From assembly GCA_017993835.1 (NCBI GenBank), contig JAGOLX010000035.1, forward strand, positions 1,503 through 65,502: 64,000 nucleotides of DNA. The letters run 5' to 3'. Position 1 is the first letter of the stretch. Every line of letters starts with the position of its first letter. Under the pieces are notes generated by a model. It had not been told where the DNA came from and made no database searches. It saw nothing but the letters and a program-made list of their open reading frames with translations. This DNA is from Phycisphaerae bacterium. Lineage in GTDB: Bacteria > Planctomycetota > Phycisphaerae > Sedimentisphaerales > Anaerobacaceae. The position numbers and the translations under genes were made by a program. Below are positions 50,776-59,557 of the stretch, piece by piece.

Positions 50776-53541
50776 ATGAGATGGATGTGGCATCATCTGA
50801 CGATGGAGGTCGCTGCGAGCGTTCTTGCTCTGTCGCCTGCGGTCGTTGCACAGGCTGGAGAAATGCGTGGATCGACCTCATCCAGCGGGGTGTTGGAGCT
50901 TCAAGCCGTCGCGAGGCAGACGAGAGAGCCCATTGCCGGTGCGAAACTCGATATCCGGATCGACAGCCAGACCCGCGAGGACGTCACAGACGAGCAGGGC
51001 CGGTGCCGGATCGAGTATGGGTCGCAGCCGGATTACTTGAGCGTACGCGCGAGCAAGCAGGGTCTCGTCCCCGTTCAGATCGCGTGGCGCTCGCGGGAAT
51101 CGCCCATCAAAATCCCCGCCGACTACACCCTGGCGATGGACCCGGGGACGAGCATCGGAGGCATCCTCCAGGACGAACAAGGCAAGCCGATCGCGGGGGC
51201 AGTCGTGCACCTGCTTGTGCCATCCGGGGGCGACAACGACATCGAGCGGGTCTCCATCTGGGACCACCCGGAGAAGACCGATGCCGAGGGCCGATGGCGG
51301 TGTGACATCGTGCCGGCCCAGCTCAATGAGGTCGCGATTCGTCTGGAGCATCCGGACTACATCAGCGACGAGATGTACGGCGCGTCCGCGAGACCTTCGG
51401 TCGAGTCCCTTCGCACCCTGACCGGCGTGGTAGTCATGAAGAAAGGCGTCGTCGTAGCCGGCCGCGTCCTGGACACGGACGGCCGACCCATCGAAGGGGC
51501 GACGGTATCGCAGGGCTCGGACCGTTTCGGCACCAGCTATCCGAGCACCCGAACGGACAAAGACGGCCGGTTCGAATTCAAGAACGCCAAGCTGGAACAA
51601 ATGATTCTGACCGTCCAGGCCCGTGGCTATTCCCCCGACCTGGAACAAGTCCTGCCTCAAAAGGAGATGCCGCCGGTCGAATTCCGCCTTGAACCAGGGC
51701 ACACGCTCCGCGGGCGGATCGTGGACAGGGCAGGCAATCCGGTCGCGGGCGCTTTCGTGGCGGCTGACACTTGGCGCGGACACCGGTCTCTGGAATGGCG
51801 GGTGGATACGGATGCCGAAGGGCGGTTCCGTTGGGACGACGCACCGGCGGACGAGATCCTCATCGACATGGGCAAGCAGCGCTACATGAGCATTCGCCAC
51901 TATGGCATGACCGCCGCGGAGCAGGAGCACACGATCACGATGCTCCCGCTGTTGCGGATCAAAGGGCGAGCCATTGACGAGGAGACCGGGCAGACGATTC
52001 CCACGTTCACCGTGTGCCCGGGCGTCGACTGGGGCGATGGTCGGGCCATCTACTGGGAACGCCGGCAAAAGAAGTCGTATACCGACGGCGTCTACGAAGT
52101 CGCCTTCAGCGAGCCCCGTTCAGCCCACTACGTCCTGGTGGAGGCCGAGGGATATCTGCCGGGCGTGTCCCGTCCCTTCGAGGATGGGGAAGGCGAAGTG
52201 ACATACGACCTGGCGCTGAAGAAGGGCGCGGGCGTGAGCGGAACGATTCGGTTCGCCGATGGACAGCCGGTCATCGGAGCGGAGGTCGTCCTCTGTACTC
52301 CCTCCCAAGGAGTCTACATTCGCAACGGGCGAATCCAGCAGAGGCTTGACAACGTGTCCGTGCGGACCGGCCAGGACGGCCGATTCGCCTTCGCGGCACA
52401 GACCGACGCGTACTGCCTCGTTGTGCTTCACGACAAGGGCTGTGCGGAGGTGACGGAAGACGACCTGGCCGCGTCGCCGGACGTGACGCTGCAACCCTGG
52501 GGGCGCGTGGAAGGCAAGGTCCTGATTGGCAGCAAGCCCGGCGCGGATGAAGAAATCCGAGTGATCTTCGTCAGACCTTACGACCAGGGCGCCCCCAGAG
52601 TCCAGTTCGATTGCAGCTCCGTGGCGGACAAGGAAGGCCGTTTTGGCTTCGATCGGGTCCCGGCTGGCGATGCGAGGGTGTGCCGCATGGTCGGGCGTAT
52701 GTTCAGTCATGGCGTGCCGGTCGAGGTCAAGGCCGGAGAGACGACGAACGTCACGATTGGAGGCGTAGGCCGTCCCGTCATCGGCAAGGTGGCCATCGCC
52801 GACGCAGTGAAGGATAGGATCGACTGGCAGAACCTCGACTGCCTCGTGCGGAGCCAATCGGCCAAAGGGTTCAGGCAAACCCTGGGTATGACGGTCGCGC
52901 CAGACGGGACGTTTCGCATCGACGATGTCCCGGCCGGAGACTACTCCCTGAGTTTCACCGCCTACGCACCCGCTGCAACCCCTCGGTCCCTTCGCGGAGA
53001 GCGTCTCGGCGCTTTGAACCATTCCTTCAGCGTTCCCGAGATGCCGGGGGGCCGAAGCGACGAGCCGTTGGACTTGGGTGTTCTCGATCTGCTGACCCTT
53101 GGCGGCCCCGCAGCCGGCCCGATCCTGACCGGCAAGGCCGTGCCCGACCTGAAGGAATTGCAGTTGGGGGTCTCGCTGGAGGAACTGAACGGAAAACGGT
53201 TGGTTCTCTGCTTCTTCGACATGAATCAGCGCCCCTCGCGGAACACGGTCGCACAGTTGGCCAGGCAGGCGGAGGCCCTGAAGGCCAAGGGCATTGCGGC
53301 TGTCGCTGTGCAGACCTCCCAGACGGACGAAACGGCGCTGAAGGAATGGGTTCGACAGAACGCCGTCGGCCTGGCGGTCGGCGTCATCGCGAGCGGCGAG
53401 AGCAAGGCACGCTCGGCCTGGGGCGTGCGTTCCCTGCCATGGTTGATCCTGGCCGACAAAGACCACGTCGTGCGGGCGGAGGGGTTCCAGCTCGACGAAC
53501 TGGACGGCGTCCTGGCTCAAGCCGCGGAGAGGCAGAAATAG
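50776..53541 (+). CDS. Exported multi-domain protein of the same family, last of four
   Basis: 921 residues from ATG 50776 (aaagggg 6 nt upstream; signal VAASVLALSPAVVAQA). Seven or so beta-sandwich repeats (IGGILQDEQGKPIAGAVVHL; VAGRVLDTDGRPIEGATV; LRGRIVDRAGNPVAGAFV; VSGTIRFADGQPVIGAEV). The terminal thioredoxin-like domain has LCFFDMNQRPSRNT and GVRSLPWLIL; again there is no CxxC. The repeat domains are known from surface and outer-membrane proteins and probably bind glycans or proteins. Confidence 0.83.
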   Translation: MRWMWHHLTMEVAASVLALSPAVVAQAGEMRGSTSSSGVLELQAVARQTREPIAGAKLDIRIDSQTREDVTDEQGRCRIEYGSQPDYLSVRASKQGLVPVQIAWRSRESPIKIPADYTLAMDPGTSIGGILQDEQGKPIAGAVVHLLVPSGGDNDIERVSIWDHPEKTDAEGRWRCDIVPAQLNEVAIRLEHPDYISDEMYGASARPSVESLRTLTGVVVMKKGVVVAGRVLDTDGRPIEGATVSQGSDRFGTSYPSTRTDKDGRFEFKNAKLEQMILTVQARGYSPDLEQVLPQKEMPPVEFRLEPGHTLRGRIVDRAGNPVAGAFVAADTWRGHRSLEWRVDTDAEGRFRWDDAPADEILIDMGKQRYMSIRHYGMTAAEQEHTITMLPLLRIKGRAIDEETGQTIPTFTVCPGVDWGDGRAIYWERRQKKSYTDGVYEVAFSEPRSAHYVLVEAEGYLPGVSRPFEDGEGEVTYDLALKKGAGVSGTIRFADGQPVIGAEVVLCTPSQGVYIRNGRIQQRLDNVSVRTGQDGRFAFAAQTDAYCLVVLHDKGCAEVTEDDLAASPDVTLQPWGRVEGKVLIGSKPGADEEIRVIFVRPYDQGAPRVQFDCSSVADKEGRFGFDRVPAGDARVCRMVGRMFSHGVPVEVKAGETTNVTIGGVGRPVIGKVAIADAVKDRIDWQNLDCLVRSQSAKGFRQTLGMTVAPDGTFRIDDVPAGDYSLSFTAYAPAATPRSLRGERLGALNHSFSVPEMPGGRSDEPLDLGVLDLLTLGGPAAGPILTGKAVPDLKELQLGVSLEELNGKRLVLCFFDMNQRPSRNTVAQLARQAEALKAKGIAAVAVQTSQTDETALKEWVRQNAVGLAVGVIASGESKARSAWGVRSLPWLILADKDHVVRAEGFQLDELDGVLAQAAERQK

Positions 53542-54314
53542 GGCAGCTCATGCTCTGAAGAGTGAGCCTCACACAAAGGCACGAAGCAAATCCCGATTCT
53601 GACCTCCGTGGCTTCGTGGCTCAGTGTGAGACCGCCCTTGGCGAGATGCCTGCGGAAGCCCGCCCTCAACCCGATCGCGGGCGGGAATCCGAGCTTCTGC
53701 GTACGACGCTTCGCCCTGTGAGCTTGTCCGCCTCGGCCTGCCGCATCCGCGATTCGGCCTGGGCCTCTACGATGCTGTCCAGGTATTCGACCTCGATCAT
53801 GTGGACGCAGTACGGGGATGAGAGGTAGATGTCCACGTCACGACCGCCGATGACGGGCTTCGCCGCCCTTTTCCTGAATACCGCGGACAGCCACCTTGTC
53901 TTGCGCGTCGTTCTGTCGCAATTGGGTCGAGTTCTTCCGAAAGACGCCGCAGAAATGGAAAGAACAACAAGGCAGCTCCGTCCCGAGAGCCAGTCCACTC
54001 AGTGGGCCACTGGATAGCCATTGCATGGCTCTCGGCCAAGCCCTGACGAGCATGGCCGGATTGGGATACTGTTTGAGGATCAGCGCCAAGCAGGGCGCCA
54101 AGTCAGCCTGCGACTCATCCGTAAGTTGTTGTCTTGAAAAGGAGTTAGCGTCGTCCTGACCTGGTATTTGAACCAGGGGTTATGGGTTTGAATCCCAACG
54201 TTGGCTTGTCCAGCAGGCCGTGTGGAATCCCCATTCTGTCTATTTGGCAAAGCGGAGAATTCGTGTTGACACGCCGCGAGGACTGGCTTAGAATACTGCG
54301 TCTAGACAAGTATC
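53542..54314. other. Intergenic region before the tRNA cluster
   Basis: 773 bp. At 53563-53632 lies a palindrome (R9: gagcctcacacaaaggcacg and cgtggctcagtgtgagacc). On the minus strand a short frame over about 53666-53998 (containing GGRDVDIYLSSPYCVHMIEV) may be a gene remnant; no family is recognised. Near 54160-54210 cctggtatttgaaccagg and atgggtttgaatccca look like the anticodon and T arms of a decayed tRNA. No intact gene is supported. Confidence 0.5.
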
Positions 54315-54388
54315 GGCGGTGTAGCTCAGTTGGTTAGAGCATGGGATTCATAAGCCCAGGGTCGGTGGTTCGAATCCACCCGCCGCTA
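54315..54388 (+). tRNA. tRNA-Met (anticodon CAT)
   Basis: 74 nt, no encoded CCA. A seven-pair acceptor, D arm agctcagttggttagagc, anticodon arm gggatt-CAT-aagccc and T arm ggtggttcgaatccacc are all present. A CAT tRNA could also be the lysidine-modified Ile type; I cannot exclude that by eye. Confidence 0.93.
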
Positions 54389-54448
54389 GTGACGCGTGTC
54401 TTTCGCGGCGCTGAGCGTCCTGGAACGCCGATGACGGATACAAATGGG

Positions 54449-54521
54449 GCCCCCATCGTCTAGTGGCCTAGGATATCAGGTTCTCATCCTGGAGACAGGG
54501 GTTCGACTCCCCTTGGGGGTA
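54449..54521 (+). tRNA. tRNA-Glu (anticodon CTC), attachment-site candidate
   Basis: 73 nt: acceptor gccccca with tgggggt, anticodon arm caggtt-CTC-atcctg, T arm ggggttcgactcccc. The integrase gene on the other strand ends inside it (54476), which is the usual arrangement when a tRNA 3' half is the integration site of a mobile element. Confidence 0.93.
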
Positions 54522-55813
54522 TAGGGTGCGATATCTTGTGTTCGCAAGGTATCGCACCCTCTTGTTTTTTGGCCGCAAAACGCGGTTTTGCCATCTTCGT
54601 TCCCCTGGTCCTGCGATGTCCTGCAAGGTTCTGCGTGCACTGACTGCACGGATTCTGCACGGATTTGTGAAGGCGCGATTACGCCTGCGACCGCCCGGGC
54701 GATATGCTCGGCCGGAACGGACATGTAGTGCTCCGCGGCAACCTCTCGGCTGTGCCCCATCCATGTGCAGACCGTGAACCACGGGAAGACCTCGCTCAAC
54801 TCGACCTCCCGGCTGCTCCGTAAGTCTTGGAACGGACAGCCCCACGGCTCTTGCCCAGACCGCCGGATAAGCCGCTCGAACTGAGTCCGCCAGTTCCCGC
54901 TACCGTTCCGGAGCCTGCCATGAATGACAAAGTCGTTCCCCTCCGGGCTCTCCGCATGGGCCCGCAGGAGGACCGGCTGCAACTCGACAAACAGCGGGAT
55001 CGTCCGGGTGGCGTGTCGCTCCAGCCGCTCCAGCTTCGGGCAGCGGACCGTAATCAGATTGTTCGCCCAATCGATGTCCGACCAGCGCAAGGCCAGCGTC
55101 TCGCTTGGCGTCCGCAATCCGCCGTATCTCGCCAGAGCGATGATCGTTTGCCACTGGATATCGTCCTCGCACACAGCCAGAACGCGGTCAATCACCTCAC
55201 GGGCGATGGACTCCCGCCGATCAGGGTTGCCCCGGACGGCAACCTTGATCTGCTTGTGGACGAACGGATTCCTCTGGATAAGCTCCTTGTCGATGGCCGC
55301 CGCGAAGAACTGCCGGGCCCGGCCCAGATGCCGGCGGACCGTGTTATCGGCCAGCCTACGGCCCAGCATGGCCGAACGGAACTCAATGGCGTGGCCGCTC
55401 GTGATCTCCCCCATGGCCCGATCTTCGCCGAAGAACCCGACCAGCTCCTTGCGGCTCATACCCAGGTTGATGATCGTCCGGGGCTTGGTGTCCCCTCGCC
55501 GCGACTTGATATAGTCGGCGGTGAACTTCCCCAGCGCCGTGACCGGAACCCTGCTCCGGGGCTCGACCAGACCCACCCCGGCCAGCCGCTCGTGCAGCGC
55601 ATCGCCGATATCGGTCAGCCACGCCGCCGTGGCCGGATTGATGGCATGGCCCCGGATCTTGGCGGAAACGAGCTCCTCCACGTGCCGGCAGACGCCCTCG
55701 GCTGCCCGTTCAGAGCACTTGCCGAGCCTGAGTGTCCGTCTGCGTCCATCGGTCGGGTCCATGAACAGGATGCGTCGTCGCCCACCGTTGCCGTCTTTCG
55801 CCACACTCGCCAT
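54476..55813 (-). CDS. Tyrosine recombinase / site-specific integrase
   Basis: 445 residues from ATG 55813 (gagagagg 5 nt upstream). An N-terminal SAM-like core-binding domain (FTADYIKSRRGDTKPRTI) precedes the catalytic domain: Arg in ARYGGLRTPSETLALRW, the second box in FQDLRSSREVEL, His in CTWMGHSREV and the nucleophile Y363 in AAEHYMSVP. About 80 residues follow Y363, and the last ~15 are the antisense of tRNA-Glu (ending SRTPVSRMRT). The C-terminus is therefore partly supplied by the attachment site. It catalyses integration or excision of a mobile element at the tRNA. Its start overlaps the stop of the DUF3631 fragment. Confidence 0.92.
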   Translation of the reverse strand: MASVAKDGNGGRRRILFMDPTDGRRRTLRLGKCSERAAEGVCRHVEELVSAKIRGHAINPATAAWLTDIGDALHERLAGVGLVEPRSRVPVTALGKFTADYIKSRRGDTKPRTIINLGMSRKELVGFFGEDRAMGEITSGHAIEFRSAMLGRRLADNTVRRHLGRARQFFAAAIDKELIQRNPFVHKQIKVAVRGNPDRRESIAREVIDRVLAVCEDDIQWQTIIALARYGGLRTPSETLALRWSDIDWANNLITVRCPKLERLERHATRTIPLFVELQPVLLRAHAESPEGNDFVIHGRLRNGSGNWRTQFERLIRRSGQEPWGCPFQDLRSSREVELSEVFPWFTVCTWMGHSREVAAEHYMSVPAEHIARAVAGVIAPSQIRAESVQSVHAEPCRTSQDQGNEDGKTAFCGQKTRGCDTLRTQDIAPYTPKGSRTPVSRMRT

Positions 55814-56424
55814 CACTGCCTCTCTCTCTTGCCACAGGGTTTCAACTTCAGGCCCAGGTACTTCCATAGCTCGTCCGCCGTCTGCATGCTGCACGTCCCC
55901 CCGGCCGCAATCTTGCACAGAACGGCCGACTCGATCTCCTTGGCCGCACGGAGCACCTCGCCTGCCGTGACACCCCATGACCTGTCTTCCTGCATCTGTT
56001 TGAGGGTGCGCAGCAGCAGTTCGTCTATCTCAGGCATGGCACTTTCGTGGGCGGATTCCATGGACTTGATGGCGTGTTGTTCCACCTCCGCTACGAGTCC
56101 TTGCAGGCCGGCGTCCTCGACAAGGGCTGCTATCGCCAGAATCGGCAACCAGAGTTCGAGGTTACGTCCATTGAGGGATTCACAACCAGGCTGCCAGCCG
56201 GCCATCGTCGTCAAGCGCGCTCCATAAGACAGCGCCATGCAGTGAAGGTCGTCACGCAGGTCCGTCCATGCGGATGCTGAAGGATCTATCCGGCGTCTGG
56301 GAACGGGGGAGTCCTTGCCGGCTCGGAACATCGTGATCCGGATGCACCGGGATGCCAAGGCCGCCGGCATGCTGGATATCCCTGCAATGGCCTTCGGTTC
56401 ATAGCCTCGGCTTCGACGTCCATC
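55813..56424 (-). pseudogene. C-terminal fragment of a DUF3631-type helicase/primase-associated protein
   Basis: The frame is open from a TAG at about 56424 to the TGA that overlaps the integrase start. It contains KAIAGISSMPAALASRCIRI and LNGRNLELWLPILAIAALVE, which match the C-terminal half of DUF3631 domains found in phage/ICE replication proteins. The ATPase part that should precede it is absent, and upstream of 56424 the frame is unrelated DNA leading to the CRISPR operon. An ATG at 56370 would give 185 residues. It is best read as a decayed part of the integrated element. Confidence 0.65.
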
Positions 56425-56657
56425 CTATTCTTCCCCTTGAATCTGCCCATTTGTCGTCATTCTGCGCGAATTGCCTTTGCCTGGTGAGCCAAATCCCCTA
56501 AAATGTGGTGGAGAATTTCGGAGACTGTTGTCGGAAGGGAAAGAACATGGCAAAGAGCGTCGAGGGGCCATGAGAGCCAGACAGCTCACGGCGAGGACTT
56601 TCTGCGCATGTGGGAGAAGACACAAATCGTACGATACACACAATGAAAGGGTATCCA

Positions 56658-57992
56658 ATGGAATTGACGTTCAAGACTCTTCAAGAAGCAGTGCGAGGAA
56701 CCGCATGTGCATTCCGCTGCCGCTGTCAGCTTCAGCCCGCCGGCGGACCCGGCGACAAGGTGTTCCCTCCTACCTATGCGGGGGCAGTGTATGCCAAAGA
56801 GCAAAGGCGCGTGCCCGGATGCAACGACGCGGTTGAATGCGTTCTGCTGGATTCGGTGCAGTCGCAGGCGAACCGAATGGAGGACGCGCTCCAGGCCGCA
56901 GTGGATCAGGGCCGGCTGACCATCCCAGTGATTGAAGTCGACTTCGGCAGGAGTTCTCTACCGGTGCCAATCGGCAAGGTGACGAGCCTCCAAGCTCCGC
57001 ATCGCATTGCGGACGCAATCCTGCGGGACAGCCTTCTCGATGATGTCTCGTTCCGCAAGACGGAGCTTGGCCAGAGCCTTGACGCAGCCAGCATACACAA
57101 TGCCACGCCTCTATACAGACTGTGCCCGACGGCATTGATCCTGGGCATGTGGGATTCCACCGGTCCCAAGGGCGGGATGGGAGTGAAGTTCCAACGAGCG
57201 ATGGTCAGTGAAATTGTTGGGATAGACGCTGTCTTTGGCGTCAAGACAAGTAGCAGGATCGATCCGTTGCAGGTCACCAAGAATGCGGGGCCACTCTTTA
57301 GGACACCCGACGGAGGGTGGACGCTGGATCAGCAAGCTGCCATCCGCGAGGAAAACAAGTTGGTGTTGTATAAGAAAGACAAAGGCAAGGATGTCCTGTG
57401 GGATCCTCAGACTGACGCGGGGAAAATCCCAGATCAAGGACGCCCTTCTGTTGCCAATCACGGAAACAGGACCCCAGACATAGACTATCGCCGGGACCCG
57501 AACGGCAGGCTCGTCTATGATGGCAACGGTAGTCCGATTGCAGTTGGCGGCGTAACGCTAACCCAGGCCGAGCAACTCACAGTACTGTCGTTGCCAGCCC
57601 TACGGCGTCTCCATTTCCCCATCCCTGGTAAATCCAAGGATGAACAGATCCGCGTCGATGCTGCTGGACAGACGGTGCTGGCTGCACTGGGGCTCTGTGC
57701 CGCTGCGCTCGCTGGCGAGAGGGGTCTTGATCTGCGTTCACGCTGTCTGCTATGGCCAACAGAAACGATGGAATGGGAACTGTTGGATCGACCAGGACAG
57801 ACACCTGCAAATATGGCCTTGACGGCGGACAACGCCATTGCTGTGCTGAATGATGCCGTTGCTGCTGCCGAAGAAATCGGATTGTCTTGGCGAACCGAGC
57901 CATTAGTACTGATGCCCTCACCTCAGTTGGTGGAACTCGTGAGAAGGAGCCAGGAACTCGCAGCCGTCAGCGCTGGGACTGAGGAGGGCTGA
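56658..57992 (+). CDS. csb1: Type I-G CRISPR Cas7 (Csb1, GSU0053 family)
   Basis: 444 residues from ATG 56658 (aaaggg upstream). It forms the backbone of the type I-G (formerly I-U) Cascade along the crRNA. Family features are visible: VECVLLDSVQSQANRMEDAL near residue 55, HRIADAILRDS, GMWDSTGPKGGMGVKFQRA and SEIVGIDA. It is the first gene of the operon; csb2 begins 2 nt after it. The preceding 233 bp (56425-56657) should contain the promoter, but no clear boxes are seen. Confidence 0.93.
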   Translation: MELTFKTLQEAVRGTACAFRCRCQLQPAGGPGDKVFPPTYAGAVYAKEQRRVPGCNDAVECVLLDSVQSQANRMEDALQAAVDQGRLTIPVIEVDFGRSSLPVPIGKVTSLQAPHRIADAILRDSLLDDVSFRKTELGQSLDAASIHNATPLYRLCPTALILGMWDSTGPKGGMGVKFQRAMVSEIVGIDAVFGVKTSSRIDPLQVTKNAGPLFRTPDGGWTLDQQAAIREENKLVLYKKDKGKDVLWDPQTDAGKIPDQGRPSVANHGNRTPDIDYRRDPNGRLVYDGNGSPIAVGGVTLTQAEQLTVLSLPALRRLHFPIPGKSKDEQIRVDAAGQTVLAALGLCAAALAGERGLDLRSRCLLWPTETMEWELLDRPGQTPANMALTADNAIAVLNDAVAAAEEIGLSWRTEPLVLMPSPQLVELVRRSQELAAVSAGTEEG

Positions 57993-57994
57993 GC

Positions 57995-59557
57995 ATGTTC
58001 GCGATGGGAATCCGCTACCTGACTGGCTATGCGGTGGCGACCGACGTTTCCAACCGTGAACGAGCAGAATGGCCACCGCATCCTGCCCGCGTGTTCATGG
58101 CGCTGGCGGCCGCGCACTTTGAAACGGGTGAGGATGCGGAAGAGCAAGCGTCGCTCATGTGGCTGGAGAAACAGGGTCCTCCCGCAATGCGGTTCTCCGA
58201 ATCCGATCGTCGAGACGTTGTGAAGCATTTCGTGCCGGTTAATGACAAAGCTGGCCCGAGCAAGACGATGCTCCAGTCGGCACCGAATCTCCCGCGAGAC
58301 CGCAAGGAGAGGTTCTTCCCGCGGGTTCGTCCCGTCGACGACGCCATATACCTGCATTGGGCCGAATCGCAACCGAGCAAGGAATACGCTGATGCACTGG
58401 ATCGTCTCTGTCGCAAGGTGATCTGTATCGGCCATTCGTCATCGCTTGTGCAGATGTGGGTTGAGGACAACCCACCCGAAGCGAACCATCTGCCAGATAC
58501 GATTGGATCTCTACGATTGCGCGTTGTCGGTGATGGAACGCTCGGTTACCTGAGGGAACAGTTCAATGCCAAGGAGATCCGGGCCTATGCCGAGTTGACT
58601 AGCCGTATGGCTCAGGCGAAAGGCAAGCAGAAGTCCGCATCAAAAAGGGAACTGGACGAGCGTTTCCCGAGTGGCGAGCCGACAACACGCCGGCCAGTCA
58701 TAAGTCTATGGCAAGCATATCACCCCAACGATACCTTCTGCCAAGTTGAGTTGTCTGCTTCAGGAGCTTTCGACAGAAACCTCATGGTCCTGTCGATTCA
58801 TGACGGTCCAGTCATTGGCTTGGAAACCACATGGCAGTTCCTGACCGGGCTACGAGATACGATCCTGGCGCAGTGCAATCCCGCACCGGAATGGGTGAGC
58901 GGGCACCGGCCCGACAAGACGCCCTCTCAGCGGCCACATTTGGCGCTGCTACCGTTGGCATTCGTGGGGCACCCTCATGCCGATGGTCATCTTCTTGGAG
59001 TGGGGCTCGCCTTTCCCAAGGAGGTCACGCCCCGAGACCGTGGAAGTGTCCTGCGAAAGCTGCTGTACGATCATGTGGGTAATCCGACTCCCATCGATCT
59101 GAAACTCGGTCGGCTGGGCTGTTGGCGGATTGTGCGAGAAACGCGTGAGTCGCCCCCGTTGGCTCTCCAGATCCGGACATGGACAAAGCGCAGCCACACG
59201 TGGGCCACTATGACGCCGATCGTCTTGGACCATCATCCCAGGGCAGATTACGTGAAGGATCGTCATGGTTGGGCACGAGAGGTCGCTGACGCAATTGCCG
59301 AGAGCTGCCGCAAGCAGGGCTTGCCTGAACCTGTAGGGATCGATGTCGGCAGGAACTGTTGGCACAGGGGCGTGCCGCGTGCGACTCCCGGCAAGAGCGG
59401 TTTTCCTCTGATGCCGGTCAAGTCCGACCAGTGCTCCCGGCAGCAAGTACACGCCTGCCTGTGGTTCAGTTGCGACGTGGAAGGCCCCCTATTACTCGGG
59501 GCCGGGCGGTATCGGGGTTACGGCGTGTGCAAGCCCCTCTGTGGAGATAACCAATGA
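57995..59557 (+). CDS. csb2: Type I-G CRISPR Cas5-Cas6-type protein (Csb2, GSU0054 family)
   Basis: 520 residues. The N-terminus (IRYLTGYAVATDVSNRERAEWPPHPARVFMALAAAH) is the typical RAMP start of Csb2. The C-terminal part includes KSGFPLMPVKSDQC, HACLWFSCDVEGPLLLGAGRYRGYG, a glycine-rich loop as in Cas6. In type I-G this protein combines the Cas5 role (5' handle) with crRNA processing. gaggaggg overlaps the csb1 stop as its ribosome site. It overlaps cas3 by 4 nt. Confidence 0.93.
   Translation: MFAMGIRYLTGYAVATDVSNRERAEWPPHPARVFMALAAAHFETGEDAEEQASLMWLEKQGPPAMRFSESDRRDVVKHFVPVNDKAGPSKTMLQSAPNLPRDRKERFFPRVRPVDDAIYLHWAESQPSKEYADALDRLCRKVICIGHSSSLVQMWVEDNPPEANHLPDTIGSLRLRVVGDGTLGYLREQFNAKEIRAYAELTSRMAQAKGKQKSASKRELDERFPSGEPTTRRPVISLWQAYHPNDTFCQVELSASGAFDRNLMVLSIHDGPVIGLETTWQFLTGLRDTILAQCNPAPEWVSGHRPDKTPSQRPHLALLPLAFVGHPHADGHLLGVGLAFPKEVTPRDRGSVLRKLLYDHVGNPTPIDLKLGRLGCWRIVRETRESPPLALQIRTWTKRSHTWATMTPIVLDHHPRADYVKDRHGWAREVADAIAESCRKQGLPEPVGIDVGRNCWHRGVPRATPGKSGFPLMPVKSDQCSRQQVHACLWFSCDVEGPLLLGAGRYRGYGVCKPLCGDNQ

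Noticed and set aside
54160-54215. A third tRNA upstream of tRNA-Met
   Set aside because: Only an anticodon-like arm with a wrong-size loop and a T-like arm are present; no acceptor stem can be formed. It may be a remnant.
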